From: Ischnura elegans
Taxonomy: Eukaryota; Arthropoda; Insecta; Odonata; Coenagrionidae
Assembly: GCF_921293095.1 (NCBI RefSeq)
Contig: NC_060254.1
Span: forward strand, 105,362,917-105,426,916
Direction: 5' to 3'
DNA length: 64,000 nt
The notes beneath the pieces were generated by a model that was not told the DNA's origin, searched no databases, and was given only the letters and a program-made list of their open reading frames with translations. Of this stretch, positions 1-9,640 are shown in pieces. Both the position numbers and the translations under genes were made by a program. The stretch's first letter is position 1. Each line of letters starts with the position of its first letter.

Positions 1-235
1 CCTATAGGGAATGGGTGTCCCTATAGGGAATGGGTGTCCCTATAGGGAATGGTAGTCCCCATTGCCAATTCCCTATAAGGAATTTTAATGGGTATTTTCA
101 ATGGGGAATTACAGTCCCTATAGGGAATAACTGTCCCTATAGGGAATGGGTGTCCCTATAGGGAATGGTAGTCCCCATTGCCAATTCCTTATAAGAAATT
201 TTAATGGGTATTTTCAATGGGGAATTTTTAACAGG
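1..235. repeat. Palindromic minisatellite (CCCTATAGGG units)
   Basis: A 19-bp unit centred on the palindrome CCCTATAGGG recurs (copies begin at about 1, 19, 38, 118, 134 and 153). It is embedded in a longer ~115-bp unit that also holds a TCCCCATTGCC core and an ATAAGGAATTTTAATGGG segment, seen at about 38-112 and 153-228. The array is cut by the window edge, so its true size is unknown. It could be a satellite or the inside of a MITE. Confidence 0.8.
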
Positions 236-1309
236 GTCAGTTCTCAAAATCATGACGTAAACAAACAAAAGTGCTAACCGATTTATAATTTGCTTGATTT
301 CACTTCGTAATGTAACTTATGGAACGATAAAGCATGGAAATAACGTTCACCATGTATTTAAGTTAACTTCTAAGTGCATTCTAATGCAATAGGAATGTAA
401 TTAATTAAGTGTAAGAGTTAATCAAAAGTAGTTCACTAATTCGGTTACTCCTAAAATTAACCAAGTTAAAACGGTCATCTTCGGTGCTAAAACCGGCCCT
501 GGGAGTATTTAGGGACTGCTAATGAGATACATAGTCATTATCTATGGTTTATTTGATGTTATCATGTTATCAATTATAACTCTCAACAAACTTAAGTTCA
601 ATGTCTTTTTTCAGCCTCTGTTATGAAATGGAACCCGACATCAGCAAGTAGTGTCGCCTTGGAGAGAGTGGAGAGGCAGTGGTTGTATCAAGCGGAGACC
701 GCGTAAAGTATGCAGAGAGGAAGAATTAAAAAACTCGTGATGTTTGTTTATTGACTTAATATTATGAAGAATAAATTTATAAATATCATGAAGTTGTCTA
801 TTCCATTTTGTTTTTCTGCCTTATTTCCACCTATGGTTCTCATTAAATGTATTATTTTGCTTTATTTTAATTGGATACGTCGGGTACTTATGTCATCGGA
901 GAGTTTTCCTAAATAAAGGTGCGTAAAGTATTTTGAAATCTTAATTAATGGGCTGGTAGGGGCCCCGGCGTTTTTGTAGGCTATTTTAAAGCCATCTATC
1001 GGAATTATTACGAAGTGGGTAATTTTTATAGTTCCGTTATCACACACGTGGAGGCACCACATTTACGCCTATATCATATTGGAGCTGTTACAGGAGTCCT
1101 ATAAGACCTCTTGTATGAGCTCCTTCGAGTCGTGTGAGACCGCGAAAAGAATTCCTATACGAGTACATATGACCTCACGGAGACATCATTATGAGGCCAT
1201 TTGGGACTCTTTTGTAGGAGTCCTACAAATTCGTCAGACTTGTTTATGACCTCATGCATGAGTCATACGTGTTTACTGGGCTTCTCTGCTGCTATCAACG
1301 TCCAAGCCT
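236..1309. other. Unassigned non-coding stretch
   Basis: AT-rich sequence with no convincing gene. An open frame of 66 codons on the minus strand (862-1062) matches nothing I recognise. At 1085-1260 short self-complementary words such as AGGAGTCCTA recur, suggesting the inside of an old DNA element. Confidence 0.4.
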
Positions 1310-1850
1310 CACTTCCTTAGAGAATCATACTCCCTGTGTAGCATATGATGTATTGTTTCCTTACATCTATGCCTGCATTATCAGATGTAAGAAGATCCAC
1401 CTTTTTGTAGTAAGCCATCTTCGGCAGCGTTAATCTACTGACCATTTCTGTCTTGCTTCGTCCATCGTTCGTAGTTCGGCTTCCCAGGTAAGAATACGCT
1501 TTCACATCTCATAGTTTTTTATTTCTTAGCTTAATGTTTGTCCTAGCCTCCTCTCTTTTTCTGCATACTAATATTCTTCTCTGTCTCGGCTATGACTGCT
1601 ATGCCGTCAGCGAATCATAGCATAGTTTTTTTCTCCGTTAATATTGACACTCAAAGCCTTCTCCTTCTAATCACCTAAAATTATAAGGTTTTCTTCACCC
1701 CTTACCTGTTTGATTACTGCTATCTTCATAGACGCCTTAAACTTCTTCATCCTATAGTAGTCCGTCGTAGGTATGCGTTAACGTGTACCACTACGGAATC
1801 TACCGGCTTAGTCTCTAGCTTTACCATAATTTTCCTTTTATTTAGGACGG
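1310..1850 (-). pseudogene. LINE reverse transcriptase 3' part, decayed
   Basis: Reading down the minus strand, about 1560-1630 encodes FADGIAVIAETEKNI, matching the FADD box of non-LTR reverse transcriptases with the second D changed to G. About 1317-1505 encodes a thumb-like segment with YLGS, a DGRSK stretch and a KKVDLL stretch, in the order usual for LINE ORF2 downstream of FADD. Stops and frame changes interrupt it, including a TGA just before FADG. No endonuclease, 3' tail or target duplication is visible. It is a truncated dead copy; clade not assigned. Confidence 0.7.
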
Positions 1851-2373
1851 GACCTTTTTCCCTAAATTTCGATCGTATGCCCCTTATCTCTTACATAATT
1901 AATGGAAGGAGGAATATTTCTCGTAGTTTTTCAAAGAAATTAGTAAAGGCCTTATAAATAAATTATCCCCTACGAAATTAAAGCGGGCCAAATGTTGGCA
2001 AAGTCGAATTCATTAGTTCGTAATCAGACATAGCTTAGTCCCAAGAAGATACATTGAATGAATCACACACCATTTGTACGTTGAAGATGTTGTTATAACA
2101 TTGAAATCTAGGTCACAATAACTTTTCTTATAATCGTATTGCAAGTGTTTCATTCAATATGGAAAAATTCCGCTCAATCGCGTTTGAATCTTCGGATTTT
2201 ATTTGTAAGTTGAATTAAGCATATGCTTTTATGTAGAGCGTTTGAAAATCATTAATCATTCTATCAAATTAAGTTGTTAAGCATGGAACGGAAACTAAAT
2301 ATTATCATCTACCGTACAGTGGTTAGAGTAATTTGTGAAAGAGTATATTCCAGCGTCACATTCAAAAGGTTTT
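1851..2373. other. Unassigned AT-rich flank of the gypsy insertion
   Basis: No gene or recognised repeat is visible. It abuts the left target duplication of the gypsy element. Confidence 0.4.
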
Positions 2374-2378
2374 GTGCT

Positions 2379-2622
2379 TATTATGTCGAAGGAAGCTGTC
2401 TACAAGAAGAACAATCTTACACTTTGGCTTTTAGACTTTATTTCACTTTGGGTCTCACAGACATGAGTAACGAAAGACTGCGACCTCTCTCAACTCGTCA
2501 ACCGCCCGAACAGCACTCCGCCCGGACGTAACACTCGGCAGCGCGCAGGCTGCCCACATGACTCACAGCGCGCAGGCTGCCAACATAACACTACTCACAG
2601 CGCGCAGGCTGCCAACATAACA
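2379..2622 (-). repeat. 3' LTR of the gypsy element
   Basis: 244 bp, identical to the 5' LTR, preceded on the plus strand by the GTGCT target duplication at 2374-2378. Confidence 0.95.
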
Positions 2623-2625
2623 CTA

Positions 2626-2637
2626 CTCTCCCCTCTT
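2626..2637 (-). other. Polypurine tract of the gypsy element
   Basis: AAGAGGGGAGAG on the element strand lies 3 bp before the 3' LTR, where plus-strand DNA synthesis of an LTR retrotransposon is primed. Confidence 0.8.
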
Positions 2638-2839
2638 AGTTGACAAATAATAAAACAATAGCAAAATGACAATCGACATGATAACTGTCAACCTGACAAA
2701 AGATACAATAAAACAAATGACAAGATTGGTTTATATTTTAACAGACTGACTAGATAAGAAATGACTTAACACCGAATACTTAACAAAAGACATTACTACA
2801 ATAATAATGGGCATATCCCAGATTCAAGCTAATACAAAT

Positions 2840-3529
2840 TTAAGCAAAGTTCGAGTCGGAATACCTATTCGGTTTCCTTATGACTCGTCCAGACCTCCGC
2901 AATTCGTTTTGTGTCTCCTTATAATCATTCACCTCACATTGCTCACTCTCACCACTACTAGTTTGCAAATTGCGAACTTTAGCCGCCAGAGAATTGCGTA
3001 GCTGGGCATTATCATAAAATTCTCTGAGCTGATTTACATGTACTTTAACCACAACATCATTGGACAATTTTACTATATAAACAAAATTGCTTACCTTCTC
3101 TATAACCTTTCCCAATTCGAATTTGACACCAAATTCTTGCTTTTTATTAGGGTTAACCCATACTACTTGGCCTACCTCAAATATTTTGAATGATTTCCTG
3201 TGTTCTGTGACCTTTTCATCAATTAAACCACTCTTAAATGTAACTTTTTTTTTGAGACCCGACAAAGGAACATTTGGCTCATATGTTAACAACATCGACA
3301 TCGATGATTTTCCCGTCACCGAGGACGGTGTAGACCTATAAGCAAATAGACAGTCAAGTAACAGTTCTTCAGTGATAACATTTTCGTTTCTGTGTCTCTT
3401 TTGTAAATGAAATTTTGATAACAAATTTTTGAAGGTCTGGACACTACGCTCAGCCAGCCCATTTGATTGAGGAGAATATGGAGGAGTGAAAATCAGTTTA
3501 ATCCCCTTATTGTAGCAAAAATTCTTCAT
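2840..3529 (-). CDS. Integrase C-terminal part of the gypsy element (displaced frame)
   Basis: This 229-codon frame carries the rest of integrase: the motif around SPQSNGLAER with the catalytic Glu at residue 27, then a GPY/F-like module (about 120-170, ending near VHVNQLR) and a basic tail. The second catalytic Asp (in CDNGPP) is encoded in this same frame just upstream of its first Met, so the frame really begins inside the larger polyprotein gene at about 3560-3590. It is not an independent gene; the Met is accidental. It ends about 200 bp before the polypurine tract, with no room for an envelope gene. Confidence 0.88.
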   Translation of the reverse strand: MKNFCYNKGIKLIFTPPYSPQSNGLAERSVQTFKNLLSKFHLQKRHRNENVITEELLLDCLFAYRSTPSSVTGKSSMSMLLTYEPNVPLSGLKKKVTFKSGLIDEKVTEHRKSFKIFEVGQVVWVNPNKKQEFGVKFELGKVIEKVSNFVYIVKLSNDVVVKVHVNQLREFYDNAQLRNSLAAKVRNLQTSSGESEQCEVNDYKETQNELRRSGRVIRKPNRYSDSNFA

Positions 3530-6500
3530 GTAATGAGAACTGAATGGCGGTCCATTATCACATACAATCTTGGAAAGATTGTCTTTGGAAAGGAAAATCT
3601 TGAAAAAACTTCAGCCAACTTGGACAATACCGCATTGAAATCACACCTATACCTCAAAATAAAGCATTCGATCCATTTCGAATATGCATCACACACTATC
3701 AAATATTTATTTCCACAAAAATCAAATAGATCCAAATGAACCCTTTCCCAAGGAAAATGAGCCAATGGCCACGATTGACGGTACTTGTTATTTGTTCTAT
3801 TCCTTGTTGACTGACAAATGTCACAGGTTGCTATTTTATTATAAATATCATTATCTAATCCAGGCCACCACACATATGAACGTGCCAATAATTTGGATCG
3901 TACAACACCCGCATGATTAAAATGCATTATCTCTAATACTTTCTGTCTTAAACTCTTAGGCACAATAATTCGGTCACCAAAAAATAAACAATTGTTACTT
4001 ACAGATAAGGCGCACTTATTTCGTTCATAAACCTTCAATTCATCTGCACAAGAATTTGGAAAACCTTTTAAAACATACTCCAAGACTCTGCTCATCAACT
4101 TATCATTGCGAGTGTGCTCACTCACTTCATCCAAATCTAACATGGGAGTGGACAAGTATGTAAACAACACTTCCTTATCATTTATGCTATCTGAAGATGG
4201 TAAACGCGACAATACATCTGCATGAGGAATCAAAGTTCCTTTTTTATGTTCCATAGAGTAGTTATAAGCCGATAAAGTGGTAGCCCATCTTATTAATCGA
4301 GAAGAAGCCATAACTGGAATTTTTTTTTGTTCCCCAAAAATTGTTTTCAGTGGCAAGTGATCACTGAAAATTGTAAATTTCCTCCCCCACAAATACTTAT
4401 GAAATTTTTTTACACCAAAAATTATCGCCAATGCTTCCTTATCTAACTGAGAATAGTTTCTTAGGGACTGATTTAAGGTAGCTGATTCAAAAGCAATAGG
4501 CCGCTCCTCACCATTTTCAATTTGACTTAGGATGGCACCAACCCCAAAGGAGCTGGAATCCACCGACAAAATTAACTCTTTGCTTGGATCATACAGAACA
4601 AGCATAGAAGCTTCAGATAAAACTGTTTTACATTTGGAAAAGGCAATCATACACTCCGAAGACCATACCCATGGTTCATCTTTCCTCATAAGTTTATGGA
4701 ATGGTTCCAAAATGTCAGGACACATGTGAACAAAATTTCTGTAGTAATTGAACATAGAAACAAAGGCTTTTAACTGTGTCAAATTCTCAGGTGGTGGCAT
4801 TGACAAAATTTTCTCAATCTTGGTGGCAGAAGGAACTTTACCCTTACCTGACAGCTCAAAACCCAAAAACAATAGAGAGTTGACAAAAAATTCAGATTTC
4901 TGTACGTTCAGTTTGACATTATATTCCTCTAATCTTATCATGACCTTATTCAAAACTTCCTTACAAGTAGCCAGATCTTTACCACCAATTAAAATATCAT
5001 CTAAGTATGGTGCCACATGATCAATTCCTACTAAAATGGAGTCAATAACAGACTGAAAAATTGCACATGCAGGAGACAGTCCAAAACACAAACGATTAAA
5101 TCTGTACAAACCTCGTATTGTGTTAACAACTAGAAAATCCTTACTAGCTTCATGCACTTCTAATTGCAAGTAAGCCTCAGTTAAGTCTAGCCTACAAAAC
5201 ACCGTACAGCCAGTAAACTGATTAAAAATATCCTCAGGTATAGGCATAGGGTGTTGATCCACCTTCAAAAACTTATTCAAAGTTGCCTTGAAATCGGCAC
5301 ACAATCTTATCTTTCCATTACCTTTAGGAACAAGAACCAAAGGGCTTGCCCAATCAGACGTTTTCACCTTAGTAATTATGCCTTTAGACTCTAATCTATC
5401 TAACTCAAGGCCTACTTCATTTCTCAATGCATAAGGAACCGTATATGCTTTATGAAAAACAGGAGGAACATTTTCTTTCAAATTTAGATTAACCTTAATA
5501 TATTCAATTGGTTTATCATTACTCTGTTTAGAAAATACTTTAGGAAATTTCACTGACAAGGACTGAACGTACTCTTCTATGCTAGACCGAACGGACATAC
5601 AAGTTTCCTGTCTACTTATTAGACCAACCTCACCCTCATTATACAAATGAGGTAATAACGTAATACCCCAATTTGGTGCTAATACTGACAGCCAATCGCG
5701 ACCCAGTATAGCAGGGCATGATACATTTCTTATAATTACAGCGGAAAATATTGTACTCAACTTGCCGTAACAAATACTAACCTCACACTTTCCAATTACA
5801 TCTAATAAGTGATTCCCAACACCTTTTATAGTACCATAGTAGGGCAAAATTTTCGACAATAACTGCAATTCCTTTGCAACATCATAACTCAAAATCGAAA
5901 TAGAGCTCCCAGTATCAACAAGGAACCGCACAGATTTACCGTTAATAACAATATTCACAAATAATGAATCAGACTGAGACTTTAACACATTCACAGATAC
6001 ATTGACTCCAGTAACAACAAAATTCACTTGTTGCTTGCCACAGAATTCAGCTGTATGACCTTGACATTCACAATTGTAACACAACCACTTATTAGCTGGA
6101 CACTTATCTGGAGTATGTCTGGAATAGCAATACCGGCACCTCTTCTTCTGACCTCCTTCCGAGCGTTGACTAGGTGATGGCGAACGCCCCCGGAATGGAG
6201 ACCCTCGCCTCGGCGATGACCCCCTCCTCGACTGGTATGACGTCGACCTCACGGGAGAACGAAAACTCTTCCTCGCGGCAACACGTTCAAATGAAGGCGA
6301 ACCCTCAGACTTGGAGGAAACCATAAAAGAGTCAGAACTCGAACCGGCCATCACCAATGTTGACTGCTCTACCGCTTCCATCTCGAAAATAATACTGCAA
6401 GCCTCGTCGAATGACATTGTGTCCTTCTCTGATAATAGACGACTCACCATAGACGTGTTCCGTAGACCCGACACCAGCCTGTCACGCAATGCTTGATCCA

Positions 6501-6885
6501 GAAACGAGCCATAGTTGCACTTCGTTGATAAACGCTTGATCTCAGAAACATAGTCTTGTAAGGATTCCCCTGATTGTTGCTTACGAGAATTGAACTTGTA
6601 ACGCTCAGGTATAACCTTACTTATCTTTTTATACCTAGTACTCAAAGCCTGCACACACTGATCATATGTAGCCTTAGCGAAATCTACTGGAGCTAATAAA
6701 ATTTTTAACTCTGCATAAACGCCCGGATTCAGATTCACACAGAAATGACCTTTCTTGAGTCTGTCTTCGGTGCCATTTATGAGAAAGAATAACTCAAGTC
6801 TTTCCACGAAGGAATCAAAGTCCTCGATTCCGGGTTCAAATATAGGAGGTTTCGACATGACTAAAAAAACCTCAATTACAATCAC
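3526..6885 (-). CDS. Gag-Pol polyprotein of the gypsy element (frame lost in integrase)
   Basis: An open frame of 1119 codons. The Met at residue 10 (codon at 6858) is the likelier start because Gag-like sequence begins there. Seen in order: retrotransposon Gag domain (~20-170); Arg/Ser-rich linker (~205-245); two zinc knuckles, CX2CX3HX4C at 250-262 and CX2CX4HX4C at 269-282; aspartic protease with DTGSS at 324; reverse transcriptase with catalytic D567 and YLDD at 627-630; RNase H with D776, E817 and D842; integrase with the HHCC finger (H988 and nearby H991, C1021, C1024) and first catalytic D1052. Gag and Pol share one frame. The last ~17 codons are out of frame with the true integrase, which resumes in the -1 frame, so the second catalytic Asp and the catalytic Glu are missing from this product. 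Confidence 0.93.
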   Translation of the reverse strand: MIVIEVFLVMSKPPIFEPGIEDFDSFVERLELFFLINGTEDRLKKGHFCVNLNPGVYAELKILLAPVDFAKATYDQCVQALSTRYKKISKVIPERYKFNSRKQQSGESLQDYVSEIKRLSTKCNYGSFLDQALRDRLVSGLRNTSMVSRLLSEKDTMSFDEACSIIFEMEAVEQSTLVMAGSSSDSFMVSSKSEGSPSFERVAARKSFRSPVRSTSYQSRRGSSPRRGSPFRGRSPSPSQRSEGGQKKRCRYCYSRHTPDKCPANKWLCYNCECQGHTAEFCGKQQVNFVVTGVNVSVNVLKSQSDSLFVNIVINGKSVRFLVDTGSSISILSYDVAKELQLLSKILPYYGTIKGVGNHLLDVIGKCEVSICYGKLSTIFSAVIIRNVSCPAILGRDWLSVLAPNWGITLLPHLYNEGEVGLISRQETCMSVRSSIEEYVQSLSVKFPKVFSKQSNDKPIEYIKVNLNLKENVPPVFHKAYTVPYALRNEVGLELDRLESKGIITKVKTSDWASPLVLVPKGNGKIRLCADFKATLNKFLKVDQHPMPIPEDIFNQFTGCTVFCRLDLTEAYLQLEVHEASKDFLVVNTIRGLYRFNRLCFGLSPACAIFQSVIDSILVGIDHVAPYLDDILIGGKDLATCKEVLNKVMIRLEEYNVKLNVQKSEFFVNSLLFLGFELSGKGKVPSATKIEKILSMPPPENLTQLKAFVSMFNYYRNFVHMCPDILEPFHKLMRKDEPWVWSSECMIAFSKCKTVLSEASMLVLYDPSKELILSVDSSSFGVGAILSQIENGEERPIAFESATLNQSLRNYSQLDKEALAIIFGVKKFHKYLWGRKFTIFSDHLPLKTIFGEQKKIPVMASSRLIRWATTLSAYNYSMEHKKGTLIPHADVLSRLPSSDSINDKEVLFTYLSTPMLDLDEVSEHTRNDKLMSRVLEYVLKGFPNSCADELKVYERNKCALSVSNNCLFFGDRIIVPKSLRQKVLEIMHFNHAGVVRSKLLARSYVWWPGLDNDIYNKIATCDICQSTRNRTNNKYRQSWPLAHFPWERVHLDLFDFCGNKYLIVCDAYSKWIECFILRYRCDFNAVLSKLAEVFSRFSFPKTIFPRLYVIMDRHSVLIT

Positions 6886-6931
6886 GCTCTCTTAACATGG
6901 ATATTACTGTTGAAAGATAGCACACGTTTGC

Positions 6932-6949
6932 CAGTTTTCCTCGTCGCCA
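6932..6949 (-). other. Primer binding site of the gypsy element
   Basis: Two bases inside the 5' LTR the element strand reads TGGCGACGAGGAAAACTG. The TGG start and position are those of a tRNA primer binding site. TGGCGAC resembles sites used by other insect gypsy elements, but I cannot settle the tRNA by eye. Confidence 0.75.
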
Positions 6950-6951
6950 GA

Positions 6952-7195
6952 TATTATGTCGAAGGAAGCTGTCTACAAGAAGAACAATCTTACACTTTGG
7001 CTTTTAGACTTTATTTCACTTTGGGTCTCACAGACATGAGTAACGAAAGACTGCGACCTCTCTCAACTCGTCAACCGCCCGAACAGCACTCCGCCCGGAC
7101 GTAACACTCGGCAGCGCGCAGGCTGCCCACATGACTCACAGCGCGCAGGCTGCCAACATAACACTACTCACAGCGCGCAGGCTGCCAACATAACA
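6952..7195 (-). repeat. 5' LTR of the gypsy element
   Basis: 244 bp, identical to 2379-2622. It contains three copies of a GCGCGCAGGCTGCC word spaced about 25-30 bp apart (plus-strand reading) near its U3 start, a possible binding-site cluster. The right flank is GTGCT. Confidence 0.95.
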
Positions 7196-7283
7196 GTGCT
7201 CTTACTCATACAAAGTACTGCATCAAACAAGTAACTTTGTATGCAGTCACGCGCGCGAGTGCATAGTTAAATACACCAAGTAT

Positions 7284-7383
7284 GATATTCGGCATGAAAA
7301 AATCATTTGGTTAACCTGGGATTCGAACCCGGATATCCCCGATGACCGGTCAAATATGCTACTAATTATACCACAAAGCCACC
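7284..7383 (-). mobile_element. tRNA-derived SINE fragment
   Basis: On the minus strand 7309-7383 reads like a 75-nt tRNA: an A-box-like TGGTATAATTAGTAGCA and a perfect B box GGTTCGAATCC. Beyond it comes AAATGATTTTTTCATGCC, a body shared with the copies at 7450 and 30970. A cloverleaf is not well supported, so I call a SINE head rather than a working tRNA gene. Confidence 0.65.
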
Positions 7384-7449
7384 TTTTTACTTGAATATGA
7401 GAATCTCTTTTTCCTTGTGACTAAGATTCGCCTAGAAAAAAAATTACTT

Positions 7450-7550
7450 GGTAATGTAACTTGTGTAACATTACTGACCGGCAATCGGGAGGATCTGGGT
7501 TCGAATCCCGGTTAAGCGAAATGTTTTTTTCGTGGCAATTAACAGTCTTG
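7450..7550 (+). mobile_element. tRNA-derived SINE fragment
   Basis: Carries GACCGGCAATCGGGAG, a B box GGGTTCGAATCCC and then AAATGTTTTTTTCGTGG. The same order occurs in the 7284-7383 copy in the opposite orientation and in the 30970 copy. Confidence 0.6.
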
Positions 7551-7869
7551 GTATATATGTGTCCTCATTCATGTGAAATAATAGTGGTGTATAAGAACTA
7601 AAATTCCCTTCGAAATTAAAAAGAAATGGGTAACATGTCAAGTACGAGACCTGACTTCAGTGCAGGGTACATCCCCGGAAGGGTCATACGGTGGCCTGAG
7701 GGGTAGAGAAAAATTGATCTTGTAATGCTCCTCAGAAATTTTAACTTCTTCCCAAGGCGGAGATGTTAGTATTGAAGAATTTTTAATGAAATTACATTTT
7801 GTTGTCATAAACTTCTAGAAGCATCATTATGCAGAAAACTTTCTACAGTTACACTTAATGAGTCTACCT
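7551..7869. other. Unassigned spacer
   Basis: No gene seen. CCCCGGAAGGGTCATACGG near 7672-7690 looks like repeat sequence but has no second copy here. Confidence 0.3.
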
Positions 7870-8342
7870 GATGTTTTCAAGTAGGCTTCCGTGGAGATTG
7901 TGATGATATTTAGTGATTTTTTCGGGTATTCTTCCGCGTTTATCCATTTTGTAGAACAATATTTCGTCAACGTTCCAGTTGGCTTCCTCAGGTCCACTGA
8001 ACTGTCGATGCAGAAAGTTGTTCATCTTATAAACACCTCGTTTGCCGCCTTTTTTGTGGAGGTGTGCCCTGATTGGTCAGGATCTTTGAAGACCCTTTTC
8101 CACGCGCTGGCGAGATTGTAGCCGTCTTCACGGTTGAAGTTCTTCGTTGTTTTGGCGATCTCAATTGCCTCCCTGATTATTCTCGGGTAGTAGCGGCCTT
8201 CTTTGTACAAAAGAGAGGCGTCGTCAAAGCCAATATTGTGCGTCGGTCCACTCCATTGGTGTTCCGCCGCCGCTGACTGGGTGAAATGTCTATTTTTTAC
8301 GTGCCTTCTGTGCTCTTCCCTGATAAAAATAAACTCCACCAT
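7870..8342 (-). pseudogene. Penelope-like element 3' end (GIY-YIG endonuclease tail)
   Basis: The minus-strand frame 8022-8342 encodes an HRRHVKN segment, AAAEH, a hydrophobic DDASLL block, YYPRIIREAIEI and NFNREDGY. This matches the C-terminal half of the GIY-YIG domain of Penelope-like retroelements, which use it to nick target DNA. The catalytic GIY and YIG strands and the whole reverse transcriptase are missing, so the copy is 5'-truncated at about 8342. Downstream (7870-8020) is the usual 3' tail with a CTGAGGAAGCC motif. Confidence 0.75.
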
Positions 8343-8470
8343 GGTGGGTTAAGGAAGGGTAAAAGAAGGGTAGTAGCCTTCATGGTGGGTAATTACCCTT
8401 GCACAACCCACGCCCTACCCACTATTAAGGGGAAGGGAAAGATAGAAAAATCCTTCGTCTACCCTTCCTT
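8340..8470 (-). repeat. Diverged repeat, inverted partner at 9300-9500
   Basis: Rich in CCCTTCC/GGAAGGG and ending at ATGGTGGAGTTTATTTTT on the minus strand. The plus strand at 9300-9500 has the same order of words, ending ATGGAGGAGTTTATTTTG. The two copies face each other about 0.85 kb apart. Confidence 0.55.
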
Positions 8471-8579
8471 GGGACTTAGCATTTATAACTGAGGAAAACA
8501 TATCGACATTGCCTCCTCAGCTACTTTCACCTGCTAAAGAGCATTGAGTTCTGTACAAGAACGTAAGCAGTCTTTGAAT

Positions 8580-8832
8580 CGTACCCTCCGCCCCCCGAAA
8601 TATAAAAACACAATCATTTTCCTTCGTAAAAGAAAACAAAATATTGAAAAATAATGAATTTAAAAATATTTCTTTAACTATTGAAGTTTTTTCGATCATG
8701 AAAAGTGTTGGAATTAGTTGAAAACCCAATACTTAGTATCCTGTTTTTCAAAAATTTCCCCACCCGATTTTGGACACCTCCCCCCCCCCCCCCCCCCCCC
8801 CGGAACGAAATTCCTGGTTACGCCACTGTACA
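8580..8832 (-). mobile_element. hAT-type MITE remnant with poly(C) tract
   Basis: On the minus strand the right end reads CAGTGGCGTAACCAGGAA, like the CAGTGGC ends of the MITEs at 42.4 and 54.5 kb. A run of about 22 C lies at 8780-8801. The other end is not clear. Confidence 0.5.
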
Positions 8833-9094
8833 CAATAGATTATATAATTGTGTGAAAAAAGCTCAGTTAGAAGTTCTTTCATTCACATTTTTAGGATGTA
8901 ACCTATTTGTGTGGCTGACAATGGGACATGGGGGGAGTGATGTTCGGTATTTGTATGCCGATCTTATTTTCTGAAACGAAATGAGTGTGGTTGATAAATG
9001 TCACAGCTTTCTTCCACATAGACTCAGGTGCGAATCTCATCTTAAGATTTTGTAGTATATGATCCGTTGAGAAGCCTTTCCCAAGTACTACTCC
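8833..9094. other. Unassigned spacer
   Basis: Only short open frames; nothing recognised. Confidence 0.3.
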
Positions 9095-9185
9095 GATAGC
9101 CAAGGTTGTTAAGGTACTAGTTTTTCATCCTCCTACATGTAGGTTCTGGGTTCAAGACCATGTTCGGTCAATTTTTTTCTGTCTT
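9095..9185 (+). mobile_element. tRNA-derived SINE-like fragment
   Basis: Has an A-box-like stretch near 9098-9120 and the B-box-like GGGTTCAAGACC at about 9149-9160, followed by a T-rich body AATTTTTTTCTG similar in position to the other SINE copies. Weaker than those. Confidence 0.4.
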
Positions 9186-9299
9186 ATAATTTTAGAAATC
9201 ACTGTTATAATTCATCCCCATTAGTTTAATTTAGTTGCTTAGCGATTTTTTTTAAATTTTCATGTTAATTTATGGATTTTTAGTTTTTATATTAGTCCT

Positions 9300-9640
9300 A
9301 CCCTTCCTGTACCCTTCGTTGAGGCTGGCAGAACCCTTCCCTTACACTCCAGGAAGGAGAGGGCCTACCCACCAATGTTCTAAAATACCCTTCGTGCACC
9401 GTTGCTGAAGGGAATAGGAAGGGTACACCTATCCTTCCCTTACCCTCATTGGAGGGTAGACCTCCCCACAATGGAGGAGTTTATTTTGTACAGGGTTGGA
9501 CTCGGCATTTCAGTGCTCGTGATGTTTGGTCGATGTAGGAATCACCGCCGCTGCATTGTGGAGGAGTGGCAGCCCTCCAAAAACACAGCATCATGACCAG
9601 ATTCGAATATCCTCGTCAAAATGAAAGAACACACCCTAAA
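9300..9640 (+). repeat. Diverged repeat, partner of 8340-8470
   Basis: CCCTTCC-rich sequence leading into ATGGAGGAGTTTATTTTG. The frame after it (9473-9596) is short and not recognisable as Penelope-like protein, so only the non-coding part is clearly shared. Confidence 0.5.

Larger units (their letters stand above)
2379..7195 (-). mobile_element. Ty3/gypsy LTR retrotransposon, full length, Mag-like
   Basis: A complete 4817-bp element on the minus strand. The two LTRs (6952-7195 upstream, 2379-2622 downstream) are 244 bp and identical by eye, starting TGTTATG and ending CATAATA on the element strand. The flanking direct repeat GTGCT (2374-2378 and 7196-7200) is a perfect 5-bp target duplication. 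A primer binding site and a polypurine tract sit at the expected ends. Internal order is Gag, protease, RT, RNase H, integrase; there is no envelope gene. The Gag sequence style and two CCHC knuckles suggest the Mag clade. Identical LTRs mean recent insertion, but integrase is broken by a frameshift, so this copy is probably non-autonomous. Confidence 0.97.

Noticed and set aside
862-1062. 66-codon minus-strand open frame
   Set aside because: No recognisable motif, atypical composition and no splice or promoter context; consistent with chance.
2274-2531. Plus-strand open frame over the left LTR, repeated at 6910-7104
   Set aside because: It is the antisense of the LTR; its repetition is explained by the LTR pair.
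3526-3600. Programmed frameshift in the gypsy element
   Set aside because: Programmed sites normally lie between Gag and Pol, not inside integrase; a short local repeat explains the shift better. Not fully excluded.
7309-7383. A functional tRNA gene
   Set aside because: The B box is perfect but the cloverleaf is poor and the downstream body is shared with other SINE copies.
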